A stretch of 54,782 nucleotides of DNA. Source: JAUVZL01 sp965603515 (GTDB taxonomy: Bacteria > Hydrothermota > Tepidihabitantia > SM23-42). The notes beneath the pieces are model-generated. The model did not search any database, had not been told where the DNA came from, and worked only from the letters and a program-made list of their open reading frames with translations. Shown in pieces: positions 18,025 through 26,678 of the stretch. The DNA lies in NCBI GenBank assembly GCA_965603515.1, contig CBFDDH010000015.1, positions 1 through 54,782 of the forward strand, read 5' to 3'. Numbering within the stretch: the stretch's first letter is position 1; each line of letters starts with the position of its first letter. The position numbers and the translations under genes were made by a program.

Positions 18025-18755
18025 CCGCTTTTGACATTGGCAATTCATACATCCATGTTGGTGTGTATCGCGACGGTCGTCTTGCGAAAAGGATAGTATC
18101 CCCGGTCCAGAGTAAATATATCGAGCGCGATTTAATGAAGATGTTAGGCAGTAAAAAAATCGTTGGTGCCGCTATTGCGTCAGTTATACCCAGGATTACG
18201 CCAAGAGTTGTACGTTTTCTGAAACGCCATTACAGAATAGAACCGGTGATTGTTTCTTCAAAAGCAGACTGTCATCTGAGATTTGACTATCGTAAGCCAA
18301 TGACACTTGGTGCAGACCGTATTGCTAATGCAGTCGGCGGTTTAGCGCGGTATAGAAAAGATCTGCTCATCTTAAGTTTTGGAACGGCGACGACGCTTGA
18401 TGTTGTTTTGAAGGACGGTCATTACTTGGGCGGACTTATCACACCAGGTATGGGTTTATTCATGGATGGGCTTGTAAGCCGTACTGCCCTTTTGAAAAAA
18501 GTAGCTCTTCAGTTACCTCAAAGAGTCATCGGTCAAAGTACTGAAGAGTGTATTCAGTCAGGTATTGTTAATGGTGCGGTGGTGATGATCCAGGGTCTTA
18601 TCCAGGCTATAAGACGGGAGTGTAAGAAGAGATTACTATGTGTTGCGACCGGTGGGTGGGGTCAGTTCATGGCCAAACAGATCAAGCAAATCGCTTATTT
18701 TGATCAAGATCTTGGGATCTTTGGAGTTTTTAAGATCTATGAATACAATGCATGA
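18018..18755 (+). CDS. coaX: Type III pantothenate kinase
   Basis: 245 residues. CoaX phosphorylates pantothenate in the first step of coenzyme A synthesis and needs a monovalent cation. Signatures are FDIGNSYIHVGV (P-loop equivalent, Asp6), KPMTLGADRIAN with likely catalytic Asp100, FGTATTLDVV (121-130) and GGLITPGMGLFMDGL. The ATG lies inside the last codons of birA, so the pair is translationally coupled. coaX next to birA is a frequent arrangement in bacteria. Confidence 0.95.
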   Translation: MVAAFDIGNSYIHVGVYRDGRLAKRIVSPVQSKYIERDLMKMLGSKKIVGAAIASVIPRITPRVVRFLKRHYRIEPVIVSSKADCHLRFDYRKPMTLGADRIANAVGGLARYRKDLLILSFGTATTLDVVLKDGHYLGGLITPGMGLFMDGLVSRTALLKKVALQLPQRVIGQSTEECIQSGIVNGAVVMIQGLIQAIRRECKKRLLCVATGGWGQFMAKQIKQIAYFDQDLGIFGVFKIYEYNA

Positions 18756-19182
18756 CACAAAGCATATTCGGAGAATAATCTCATCTTCTTTCAAGGAGAC
18801 CATGGACATCGGTAAGGAACTAGCTGCCGAGCTTAAGCCAGGGGATATCATATATCTGTATGGCGAATTGGGAAGTGGTAAGACTGTTTTCGTAAAGGGT
18901 CTTTGTATTGGTCTGGGTGTTGAGGAAGAGGTTACCAGTTCAAGCTTTGTCATTGCTACTGACTACAAAGGAAGACTGCCAGTTGCTCATATCGACCTCT
19001 ACCGTCTCGAGGCAGAAGCACTGGATATGTTACCGGTCGAAGAGTATATAGTCGATAAAGGTATTACCGTGATCGAATGGGCGGATCGTCTTAATACAAA
19101 ACCGACTACCGGTATCCATGTAAAGATCGTTATAGATAAGCGAAATAGACGGGAGCTGACAGTTGAAGATATTAGGGATTGA
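18739..19182 (+). CDS. tsaE: tRNA threonylcarbamoyladenosine biosynthesis ATPase TsaE
   Basis: 147 residues from the chosen ATG. TsaE is the ATPase that, with TsaB and TsaD, makes t6A37 in tRNAs reading ANN codons. Walker A is GELGSGKT and the family motif VAHIDLYRLE is intact, followed by VIEWADRL. In-frame ATGs occur at 18739 and 18748, both inside the end of coaX; 18739 has a GGAG 12 nt upstream and neither has a good ribosome site. The frame is also open further 5' (to 18640), but that stretch is coaX sequence. It overlaps tsaB by 20 bp. Confidence 0.92.
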   Translation: MNTMHDTKHIRRIISSSFKETMDIGKELAAELKPGDIIYLYGELGSGKTVFVKGLCIGLGVEEEVTSSSFVIATDYKGRLPVAHIDLYRLEAEALDMLPVEEYIVDKGITVIEWADRLNTKPTTGIHVKIVIDKRNRRELTVEDIRD

Positions 19183-19849
19183 GACATCATCCACGGTTTT
19201 TTCTTTATCAATCAATGAAGATGAGAGACTGATCTGTGAAATAAAGAGGGCACGTCAATTACATGGCGGGTCTCGGGATGCTGGGTTGTTTGCTGAGGCA
19301 AACCGGCTTGTCAATGAATTTGATGAAGGAGAGATCAAAGCGCTGGCAATAAGCATTGGACCGGGCATGTTTACATCGTTGAGAGTGGGCCTTAGTTTAG
19401 CAAAAGGCTTGGCTTTGGCACAAAGGATCCCTGTGGTCGCTGTGAACACGCTTGATCTTATCGGTATTCCCTTGTCGTTTACACAGGAACCTGTAATCGC
19501 CGTGATTAATGCGTTTCAAAAGGAGATATACGCTGCTGTATATGAGGGAGGTAAGAGAACGAGTGCGTATGAGCTCACAAGACCTGATATTATTCTTGAC
19601 CGCGTTCAAGGTAACACAATCATTGCGGGATCCGGTGTTGAAGTATTCAGGGAGCAAGGCTTGGCGACTAATAGCGAGAAGCTGATTTTCTTAGCGGAAG
19701 ATTTTGTTTTACCTTCTGCAGCAAAAGTTGTGATCATAGCATTACCGAGAATTAAGGCGAAGGATTTTGACGACCTTGAAGTCCTTGAACCTTTTTACAT
19801 AAAGAAGACTGATGCCGAGAGAAATTACAATAAGGCAAATGCACTTTGA
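19163..19849 (+). CDS. tsaB: tRNA threonylcarbamoyladenosine biosynthesis protein TsaB
   Basis: 228 residues. TsaB is the ASKHA-fold scaffold that binds TsaD and TsaE. The N-terminus (MKILGIETSSTVFSLSI) and the family signature AISIGPGMFTSLRVGLSLAKGLAL (here Met and Ser where Ser and Gly are usual in GPGSFTGLR) identify it. The start is TTG, placed within tsaE, with GGGAG about 8 nt upstream. tsaD is not in the window. The next gene, rimI, overlaps its end by 38 bp. Confidence 0.93.
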   Translation: MKILGIETSSTVFSLSINEDERLICEIKRARQLHGGSRDAGLFAEANRLVNEFDEGEIKALAISIGPGMFTSLRVGLSLAKGLALAQRIPVVAVNTLDLIGIPLSFTQEPVIAVINAFQKEIYAAVYEGGKRTSAYELTRPDIILDRVQGNTIIAGSGVEVFREQGLATNSEKLIFLAEDFVLPSAAKVVIIALPRIKAKDFDDLEVLEPFYIKKTDAERNYNKANAL

Positions 19850-20258
19850 TGACATAGATAACATCTATGCATTAGAGGTACGGTTTTTTCCAAATCCGTG
19901 GCCCAGGTCTTTTTTTGAACATGATCTGATGGCGAAAAAAACGATTGCTTTTGTCGTAGAATGCGAGAAAGAAATCGTAGGGTATTCGTTGGCGTCGTGT
20001 AATGATGGGAAGTTCCACATTACAAATATTGCGGTAACCAGAGAGTGTCAGCGCAAGGGGATCGGAACTGAATTAATGCACCGGCTCGAAAGGATTGCTC
20101 TTGATCGAGATTGCACTCAAGCCTATCTTGAGGTTAGGATAGACAACACTGCGGCGATCAAGATGTACGAACGTCTCGGTTATGCTATTTCGCACCGGCA
20201 GAGGTTATATTATATTAATGGTGATGACGCCTACGTCATGAATAAGGAGTTGAGATGA
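19812..20258 (+). CDS. rimI: Ribosomal-protein-alanine N-acetyltransferase RimI-like (GNAT)
   Basis: 148 residues, GNAT fold. The acetyl-CoA pyrophosphate loop QRKGIG is in NIAVTRECQRKGIGTELM, and the C-terminal EVRIDNTAAIKMYERLGY is characteristic of RimI. It acetylates protein N-termini such as that of S18. The tsaE-tsaB-rimI order is widespread, and rimI is often fused to tsaD or tsaB, which supports the name. It starts at an ATG inside tsaB and its TGA overlaps the next ATG as ATGA. Confidence 0.9.
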   Translation: MPREITIRQMHFDDIDNIYALEVRFFPNPWPRSFFEHDLMAKKTIAFVVECEKEIVGYSLASCNDGKFHITNIAVTRECQRKGIGTELMHRLERIALDRDCTQAYLEVRIDNTAAIKMYERLGYAISHRQRLYYINGDDAYVMNKELR

Positions 20259-20782
20259 ATACAGTCCTTATATTTGCAATCATTAGCGGTGTGAATCTTT
20301 GTTATGTGAAGGATTCGCCCGATTTGCTCGTTAGGATAACTTCGGAAATCCAGGCTGAGAACCTGGTTCTGTACTACAGTTTCTCAGAGATCGATTGGGA
20401 TTCCGTGGTTGTAGGACGGAAAGGTGGGTTGTTTGAGATTCAGTTGAAGTCACCCGACATACAACTTATAAAGGTTATCGGGTTATATTTTACATATACA
20501 AATGGTGAAACGGATGACAATAATGGGGAGTTATACCTTTATGAACTGAGCATATACCCGCGTATCCTCATGCCGTTTTCTCTCAAAGATTTTGAGGTCG
20601 TGATCAAGCAGGCAAGAAAGAAGATAGTGTCTCATACTCATGTTAGCGAAGCGATTAGGTTACTTGATTACGTGGGAGATATACTGCAAGTAGTTCCCTA
20701 TATCAAAAATGCACAGAGTGAATCAGAGAGGAATAGATTGCTCAATGAAGTCGAGGACCTGAAGAGTAAAATCAGTCGATAA
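20255..20782 (+). CDS. Hypothetical exported protein
   Basis: 175 residues, not recognised. The hydrophobic N-terminus (MNTVLIFAIISGVNLCYV) looks like a short signal peptide. The first half is beta-rich (LLVRITSEIQAENLVLYYSF; LIKVIGLYFTYTNGETDD) and resembles a small beta-sandwich. The C-terminal third is helical and charged (residues 105-175, ending in a coiled-coil-like NRLLNEVEDLKSKISR). It is coupled to rimI by a 4-bp overlap and lies 12 bp before the cyclase. It could supply a surface or periplasmic factor, but nothing specific can be said. Confidence 0.65.
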   Translation: MNTVLIFAIISGVNLCYVKDSPDLLVRITSEIQAENLVLYYSFSEIDWDSVVVGRKGGLFEIQLKSPDIQLIKVIGLYFTYTNGETDDNNGELYLYELSIYPRILMPFSLKDFEVVIKQARKKIVSHTHVSEAIRLLDYVGDILQVVPYIKNAQSESERNRLLNEVEDLKSKISR

Positions 20783-20794
20783 AATGAATCCTTT

Positions 20795-23700
20795 ATGAAA
20801 TGCGCGAAGTGCGGTTTTAAGAATCCCGAAAGTGCCAGGTTCTGTAATCAGTGCGGTGCTCAATTGCAAGTTGTTGCACAGCACAGAGACAAAGGGCAGC
20901 GAAGACGTGTCGCTGTGCTCTTCGCAGATATTTCGGGTTTCACGCCGCTTTCAGAAACTCTCGACCCCGAGGAATTGAGGGATTTAGTAGATGCTTGCCT
21001 GCAGCGTTTAGCCGGGGTGATCTACAAATACGAAGGATACATTGATAAATTCATTGGCGATTGCATTATGGCGCTTTTTGGTGCACCGGTTGCGCATGAA
21101 GATGATCCGTTGCGCGCGGTTATTTCGGCACTCGAACTTCAGAAAGAGATAATAGAGTTTAACAGAGAAAAGAAATTAGATTTCTTTCTTTCCATTGGAA
21201 TTAATTACGGATTGGTTGCCACTGGAGACCTTGGTCGACCTGGTGAATATACGGTTATGGGTGATGTAGTAAATCTGGCGCAGCGTCTCCAATATGCAGC
21301 TCCGAAAGGTCGAATCTATACGAGCGAATCAGTTTATAAATATACCTTAGAAGAGATAAAATATAGGAAGCTGAAAAGAATAAATGTCAAGGGCAAGAAA
21401 GTATCAGTCCTTGTTTATGAACCACAATCGGTCCAGCGTCAGTATTCGTTACGTCGGATCAAAGAATTACCTCTTGTTGGTCGCAGTTATGAGTTGAATA
21501 CACTCCTTGGACTCTACTCGAGAGTAGAGTCTGGATCAGGACAGATCGTATCGATCATTGGCGAAGCAGGGATAGGTAAGTCAAAGTTGACATACGAATT
21601 TAAGAAACAGCTGACAAAAGATATCTATGTTATCGAAGGAAGAGGTATTCAGTATCTCAGTTCAGCTTCTTATCTTGTTTTACAGGACATTTTGAGAAAC
21701 CTTTTGGGTCTTGAGGAGATTGGCACAAAGAAAAAAGCTGCGCATCAGGTTGACAAGTTCATCAAGGCAACACATTTATCTTCACTTACAAAGATCGTGC
21801 CATTTTTGAAATATTTCCTGAGTTTACCTTTGGATCGCATTGATCAGAATCGTTTTGCATCGATGCGACCAAAAGACCGAATAAGAATGATAAATGAAGC
21901 ACTGCATACATTATTGTTGCGTATATCGGACATAAAACCGCTTATTATTGTATTTGAGGACTGCCATTGGATTGACCAGGAAACAGTAGATTTCATGCAC
22001 CGGTTAGCAAGAGACATCAGTAGTAAGAAGGTGATGATCGTTGATCTGTACCGTCCAGAATTTAATATTGGAAAAAAAACAGCGCGCTTACCCTGTTTCT
22101 CACAACTCAGTTTAAAGCCACTAAATCAGGATGATACAGTTACCCTCTTGTGTGGTCTGCTTCGGTGTAAGAATATCGAAGACAGATTGGTCACTTTATT
22201 AATGAAAAAGTCAGGTCGTGTGCCGTTTTACGTTCATGAGCTCGTCAATAACCTTCTGAACAATGACATAATTTATATCGAAGAAAGTACGGCAAAACTG
22301 CGACATGGTAAGGAATCGGCCGTTCCCCGCACGCTTGATGAAATAGTTATGGCAAAGGTGGACAAGCTCGATGTTGAGCAAAGAGCGATCGTTGATATCG
22401 CTGCAGTTATCGGCGACGAATTTTCTGTTAAGTTGCTTAATACGATGCTCGAATTGGGCAAAAGCCTGAAAGATGATCTACTTATACTTACTCAAAAGGG
22501 TATTGTGCAACCCATGCAAACCACCAAACGGACGTCAACGAGCGAGGAGGAATATACCTTTGGTCACTCTCTTATGAAAGAAGCAATCTATCAATCTCTG
22601 CTAAGGAAAACAAGGAAAGAATACCACCGGCAAATTGGCTTTGCTGTTGAACAAGTATATGCTCATGATTTAAGTGAGTATTACGATGCACTGGCAAATC
22701 ATTTTCTGATTGCTGGTGAAAAAGACAAGGCTGTGCAATATTTGGAAAAGGCAGCAGATCGTAAGAAAGAGCTCTATGTTAATGAAGAAGCGATTGATCT
22801 CTATCATAAGACGATCAAGCTTATCGACAAAGATAACTATAGAGAAATTGCTGAGATGTATGAAAAACTCGGTCAGATCTACGAACTCATCGGTCAGTAT
22901 GATAAGGCGGAGAGCGCCTATACAAAAATGGCGGAGAGCGGAAAAAAAGATGTTTTGACAAGAGTACGTTCTTACATTGCGACGACCAAGGTGTTTATCG
23001 GCCAAGGTTTATTTGACCAAGCCATAGCTATGCTTAACACGGCAGGGCGAGCTTTGAAGACAATCAGAACCGTTAGTATCGAAGCGAAGATCGAGCGAGC
23101 TAATATAATGCGACTTGAATGCTGGGTTTACCGAATAAAAGGTAAGATGGACATCGCTGAAAAAAAAGGTTTGCAAGCGATATCCATAGTAAAGAAAGTG
23201 AAGAGCAAAAAAGAGTGGCAGTCCAACAAAGAGCTCAAACATACGCTATTAGTCTCTCATGCTCCACTCGCCATTGTGTATTCATTTTTAGGCGAATATG
23301 AAAAAGCGGTGCACTTACTTGAGGAGGCATTGCTAATTGCCGAGGATATTGGTGAACGTCGGGCACTTGGTGACGCATACAATAATTTGGGTACGATCTA
23401 CCGTACCCAAGGTAAGTTCGATCAGGCAATAGATGCCTTTGCCATGAAATTGAAGATCAGTCAGGAACTGGGTGATAAGAGCGGTATCGGTATTGCCTAC
23501 TGCAATCTGGGTAATGTTTATGAGAACAAGGGAGAATATGAAAAGGCGATCGAATTGCTAAACAACTATCTGCAGATCAATGAGGAGCTCGGTAGTAAAC
23601 ACGGTATCGGCATTGCCTACAGCAATCTGGCGGTAGCCTATCAGCACTCGTGTCAATATGACAAAGCAGCCAAATCGCTTGAAGATGCATTGGAGATCAG

Positions 23701-24382
23701 TGAGAAAATCGGTGATAATAGATTGATGACCTTTTCTATGGAAGCTCTCGGTGAAGTATACGTGAGCAGGCTTGAGTATAAGAAAGCGATTCCACTATTT
23801 CAAAAGGCTTTGAATAAAGGCAAGAAATCTGGTGATAAATGGACTATCGGCAGTGCTTCGCAGCAACTTAGTGTGGTTTATACTGAACTGAATGAGTTTG
23901 CTAAAGCAGAGAAGTTCTTAAGTATTGCCAGGAAGATCTTTGAAGACATCGGTAATAAAAGTATGATGAGCGCTATCTATAATATTTACTCAATGCTGAG
24001 AATAAAACAGAATCGATTGGATGATGCACTCGATGCAGCCAATACGGCGGTTGATATTGAAAAAGAGATCGGCTCAACCGATATACATATCATAACCCTC
24101 ACTAATTTGGGGATAATATACAGTAAAGAGAGTCGCTTAAAGTCATTTGGTAAATCCAGGAAGTACTTTGGGCAAGCGCTCAATCTTGCCAGGGAATTCG
24201 GCAATAAGAAGTTATTGGCTGACTGCTATTTTGAATATGCGCGTGCTTTCTGGGTATTGGGAAGCAAACAGGATAAAAACACAGCGCGTAAGAACATAGC
24301 CAAGGCATTGAAGATCTACAAGGAGATCGATCTTAAAGCGCGCGTGAAAGAGATCGGGAAAATATTGAACTTAAGAAAATAG
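20795..24382 (+). CDS. Adenylate/guanylate cyclase - AAA ATPase - TPR signalling protein
   Basis: 1195 residues. An N-terminal zinc ribbon (Cys3, Cys6, Cys17, Cys20) is followed by a class III nucleotide cyclase domain at about 38-205. The two metal aspartates (Asp45 in LFADISGFT, Asp89 in FIGDCIMALFG) and the transition-state Asn160 and Arg164 (VVNLAQRL) are present, so it should be active. A STAND/AAA-type ATPase follows from about 226, with Walker A GEAGIGKS (256-263) and Walker B-like IIVFEDCHWID. From about 640 to the end lie ten or more TPRs, including LGN-type repeats (GDKSGIGIAYCNLGNVYENKG). There is no membrane segment. The architecture suggests a ligand- or protein-sensing switch that controls cAMP or cGMP synthesis. 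It ends the operon. Confidence 0.9.
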   Translation: MKCAKCGFKNPESARFCNQCGAQLQVVAQHRDKGQRRRVAVLFADISGFTPLSETLDPEELRDLVDACLQRLAGVIYKYEGYIDKFIGDCIMALFGAPVAHEDDPLRAVISALELQKEIIEFNREKKLDFFLSIGINYGLVATGDLGRPGEYTVMGDVVNLAQRLQYAAPKGRIYTSESVYKYTLEEIKYRKLKRINVKGKKVSVLVYEPQSVQRQYSLRRIKELPLVGRSYELNTLLGLYSRVESGSGQIVSIIGEAGIGKSKLTYEFKKQLTKDIYVIEGRGIQYLSSASYLVLQDILRNLLGLEEIGTKKKAAHQVDKFIKATHLSSLTKIVPFLKYFLSLPLDRIDQNRFASMRPKDRIRMINEALHTLLLRISDIKPLIIVFEDCHWIDQETVDFMHRLARDISSKKVMIVDLYRPEFNIGKKTARLPCFSQLSLKPLNQDDTVTLLCGLLRCKNIEDRLVTLLMKKSGRVPFYVHELVNNLLNNDIIYIEESTAKLRHGKESAVPRTLDEIVMAKVDKLDVEQRAIVDIAAVIGDEFSVKLLNTMLELGKSLKDDLLILTQKGIVQPMQTTKRTSTSEEEYTFGHSLMKEAIYQSLLRKTRKEYHRQIGFAVEQVYAHDLSEYYDALANHFLIAGEKDKAVQYLEKAADRKKELYVNEEAIDLYHKTIKLIDKDNYREIAEMYEKLGQIYELIGQYDKAESAYTKMAESGKKDVLTRVRSYIATTKVFIGQGLFDQAIAMLNTAGRALKTIRTVSIEAKIERANIMRLECWVYRIKGKMDIAEKKGLQAISIVKKVKSKKEWQSNKELKHTLLVSHAPLAIVYSFLGEYEKAVHLLEEALLIAEDIGERRALGDAYNNLGTIYRTQGKFDQAIDAFAMKLKISQELGDKSGIGIAYCNLGNVYENKGEYEKAIELLNNYLQINEELGSKHGIGIAYSNLAVAYQHSCQYDKAAKSLEDALEISEKIGDNRLMTFSMEALGEVYVSRLEYKKAIPLFQKALNKGKKSGDKWTIGSASQQLSVVYTELNEFAKAEKFLSIARKIFEDIGNKSMMSAIYNIYSMLRIKQNRLDDALDAANTAVDIEKEIGSTDIHIITLTNLGIIYSKESRLKSFGKSRKYFGQALNLAREFGNKKLLADCYFEYARAFWVLGSKQDKNTARKNIAKALKIYKEIDLKARVKEIGKILNLRK

Positions 24383-24444
24383 GATGTTCAGAAGTTCTAA
24401 TCCTCTTAGCTTCCCAGCTTCCAAATGTTAGAGATGCAGGATCC

Positions 24445-26625
24445 TTACTCCGTTTCTTTTGTCAGTCTATCTATTCTTGGTACAATATCCCTGATTGTCT
24501 GGTGCTCGGTAAACCATTCAAGTATGGCTTGGTATGTATCTTTATCAGTCGTGGTGTATTCTATATCCTGTCCCAGGAAACGTTGTGCGCGTTCGACAAG
24601 ATAGTCTTCAGTAGCGATCGTATATTTCTTTTTTGGGTAGAGCGTCGTTTCTGTAATTCTAATATCTGGGTCTTCGAATACGTATTTGATTGTGAACCCA
24701 GAAATGTGACACCTTAAGTTTTCATCTTGGTTCAGATTGAACTCCAACATCTTTGTTAATTCCTTGCCCGATGCTTTGAACTGACAGACCCTATTTCGAT
24801 AATTAGCGTCATATATGTCCTCAAGAAAAATATTGCTTGAGATAATATCGTCCCGAATTCCACTGCGACTGATTATGGCAAGATCTGCATCAGCTGCTTC
24901 CTTTATTACATCTGCTTTCCAACAGCCAACAAGGGGGTCTTTACCTTTTCTTGTTAATTCAATATCAGTTTTTCCAACAAGGTGTTTGTCTGGGATATAG
25001 GTTTCAAATTCTCTGGTTCCCTTTTCTACGTTCCAGTAAGCCCCAGTGCTGTCCACAGATTGCGTACAGATAAGTTCATTTACGTCTTCAGTCAGTGCTT
25101 CATAAACTACCACCCCATCGATCAGTAACATGGTTTCGTGTTCAGTGTTGAGAAAGTGCTTTGGTGGAAAGACACTCAGTTTTTTTATATTGGTGGTGTT
25201 TATCTTCAAGATATTCCCATACTTAACTTCGGCAGTGAGCAGAGCGAGTTGTCCCCAGTTCTGTAAATCAGTTATCGCGGTCCAATACCATTTGCCATCT
25301 CTTAATAGTTCAGCAGCACCAAAGATTTTTTTGGGTGAGACGCCTGTTGCTTCTTTGAAATTCTTAATCAACCGGTTCTGTTCTGATGCGAAAATATTGC
25401 CATCTTCTGCTCCAATATAGAACAACCGATCAGAATATTCGATCGACTTTGGCTTTTCTACTGCTGGGGGGATCAGGAAATAGTGCCATTTCTTGAGGTT
25501 CTCTGTTTTGGCGATGTAGTATAGATGGTTTTTTTCAATAAGGAGGTATAAGGTATCTTCCTTCACCATTACGTCGGCAAGTCTATCATAATCAAAATCC
25601 ACTTCTTTGGTTCGCTTGCCGTCAAAACTAAAAAGGAGTGTTTTTGCCTGGGGTACGAGTTGTCGGTCTTTGTTCAAATAGTCGATGTATTCACCAAAGA
25701 GCCCTGGTATATACAGTTTTTCTTTGAAGACAAATGGTTTGGTTATGTAGCAAAGTTTGTCTTTTGGTATGATATCTTCGCAACGCCATGTTTTACCATC
25801 GAAGACAATGACATCGCACTGACCAAAAATGTCATTCGAGAGTACGAGATATTCATTGTCTGAAGAATATCTATCTGATAATGCTCCATGATATTGTGAA
25901 GGGATATCTTCTTTGGTCAAACCACTGTAGGCAAAGGGGAATGCATATAATTTATTCTGGTAAGCGACAAGCGTCTGTATGCGATAAACGCTTTTGTCAT
26001 CGCCCGGTGTCGCGTACGAAAGAATCCAGGTTTTGCCAGTGTCTGCTGAACAGAATATTCCGCCAAAGGCAAAATCTATGTTCTCTCCGACATTAGCAAA
26101 AGCTCCGGTGCTGGCAAACAAATTCTCGTCATATGATGCGAGGTGGTTGACGTGGATGCCATTCGGGATCGTTCTGTTTTTTATCCAGCCGGCATCTGTC
26201 AGTATATAGAAATTACCGAAATTCCAGTCTTCAGTGGCATCTATGCCCGGGATCATCAATCTATTGTCGATTAGCTGATAATAATAGATCGCTTCGTCGT
26301 CTACAGTAAACTCAGCGACAAATTCCTCATTATTTAAATCGTAGTATACAATGTCAGTGGGACCGGTGTTAACGACCGCATCACCATGACCAATATACAA
26401 TTTTCCTTCGTGGGCTATGAGGTCATGTATAGGCCATGCTGCCTGTTGTTTTTCGGCAGTGGGGAACCCGATAGATTCCAATTCCAAAAGGTAACACGGT
26501 GACAAGAGTTTCTGTCCTGCCCAGAGTATATTTGTTGACAAACATACAAGCACGATAAGCCACACCATCGCTTGGCTGCACGTGCCATTATCTGTATCTG
26601 TTGATTGTTTTTTAATATTTATCAT
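24445..26625 (-). CDS. Secreted propeller-like protein with orphan 5'-nucleotidase C-terminal domain
   Basis: 726 residues. A signal peptide near residues 18-36 (MVWLIVLVCLSTNILWAG) follows a charged N-terminus. Residues ~45-520 are repeats of about 40-60 residues resembling a beta-propeller (KLYIGHGDAVVNTGPTDIVY; NLFASTGAFANVGENIDFAF). Residues ~570-726 match the 5'-nucleotidase C-terminal substrate-binding domain: ADLAIISRSGIRDDI, YRNRVCQFKASGKELTKMLE, GFTIKYVF, YTIATEDYLV. The N-terminal metallophosphatase domain that normally carries catalysis is absent, so it may bind rather than cleave nucleotides. AGGAGA precedes the ATG. It has its own promoter, 53 bp downstream of the TonB receptor. 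Confidence 0.75.
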   Translation of the reverse strand: MINIKKQSTDTDNGTCSQAMVWLIVLVCLSTNILWAGQKLLSPCYLLELESIGFPTAEKQQAAWPIHDLIAHEGKLYIGHGDAVVNTGPTDIVYYDLNNEEFVAEFTVDDEAIYYYQLIDNRLMIPGIDATEDWNFGNFYILTDAGWIKNRTIPNGIHVNHLASYDENLFASTGAFANVGENIDFAFGGIFCSADTGKTWILSYATPGDDKSVYRIQTLVAYQNKLYAFPFAYSGLTKEDIPSQYHGALSDRYSSDNEYLVLSNDIFGQCDVIVFDGKTWRCEDIIPKDKLCYITKPFVFKEKLYIPGLFGEYIDYLNKDRQLVPQAKTLLFSFDGKRTKEVDFDYDRLADVMVKEDTLYLLIEKNHLYYIAKTENLKKWHYFLIPPAVEKPKSIEYSDRLFYIGAEDGNIFASEQNRLIKNFKEATGVSPKKIFGAAELLRDGKWYWTAITDLQNWGQLALLTAEVKYGNILKINTTNIKKLSVFPPKHFLNTEHETMLLIDGVVVYEALTEDVNELICTQSVDSTGAYWNVEKGTREFETYIPDKHLVGKTDIELTRKGKDPLVGCWKADVIKEAADADLAIISRSGIRDDIISSNIFLEDIYDANYRNRVCQFKASGKELTKMLEFNLNQDENLRCHISGFTIKYVFEDPDIRITETTLYPKKKYTIATEDYLVERAQRFLGQDIEYTTTDKDTYQAILEWFTEHQTIRDIVPRIDRLTKETE

Positions 26626-26641
26626 TCTTTTCTCCTGATTG

Positions 26642-26669
26642 AGTATATGTGTTGGAGAGGTGGAGTCAA
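26642..26669 (-). promoter_or_regulatory. Promoter of the nucleotidase-domain gene (TTGACT-N16-TATACT)
   Basis: On the minus strand TTGACT (26664-26669) and TATACT (26642-26647) are 16 bp apart, in the short gap between two same-strand genes. The leader is about 10 nt and carries AGGAGA. Confidence 0.6.
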
Positions 26670-26678
26670 GCCCGATAA

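Noticed and set aside
24383..24444. Sequence AGCTTCCCAGCTTCCAAAT, related in reverse to 45170-45200, as a mobile repeat.
   Set aside because: The shared stretch is only about a dozen bases of low complexity, which is too short to support a repeat family.
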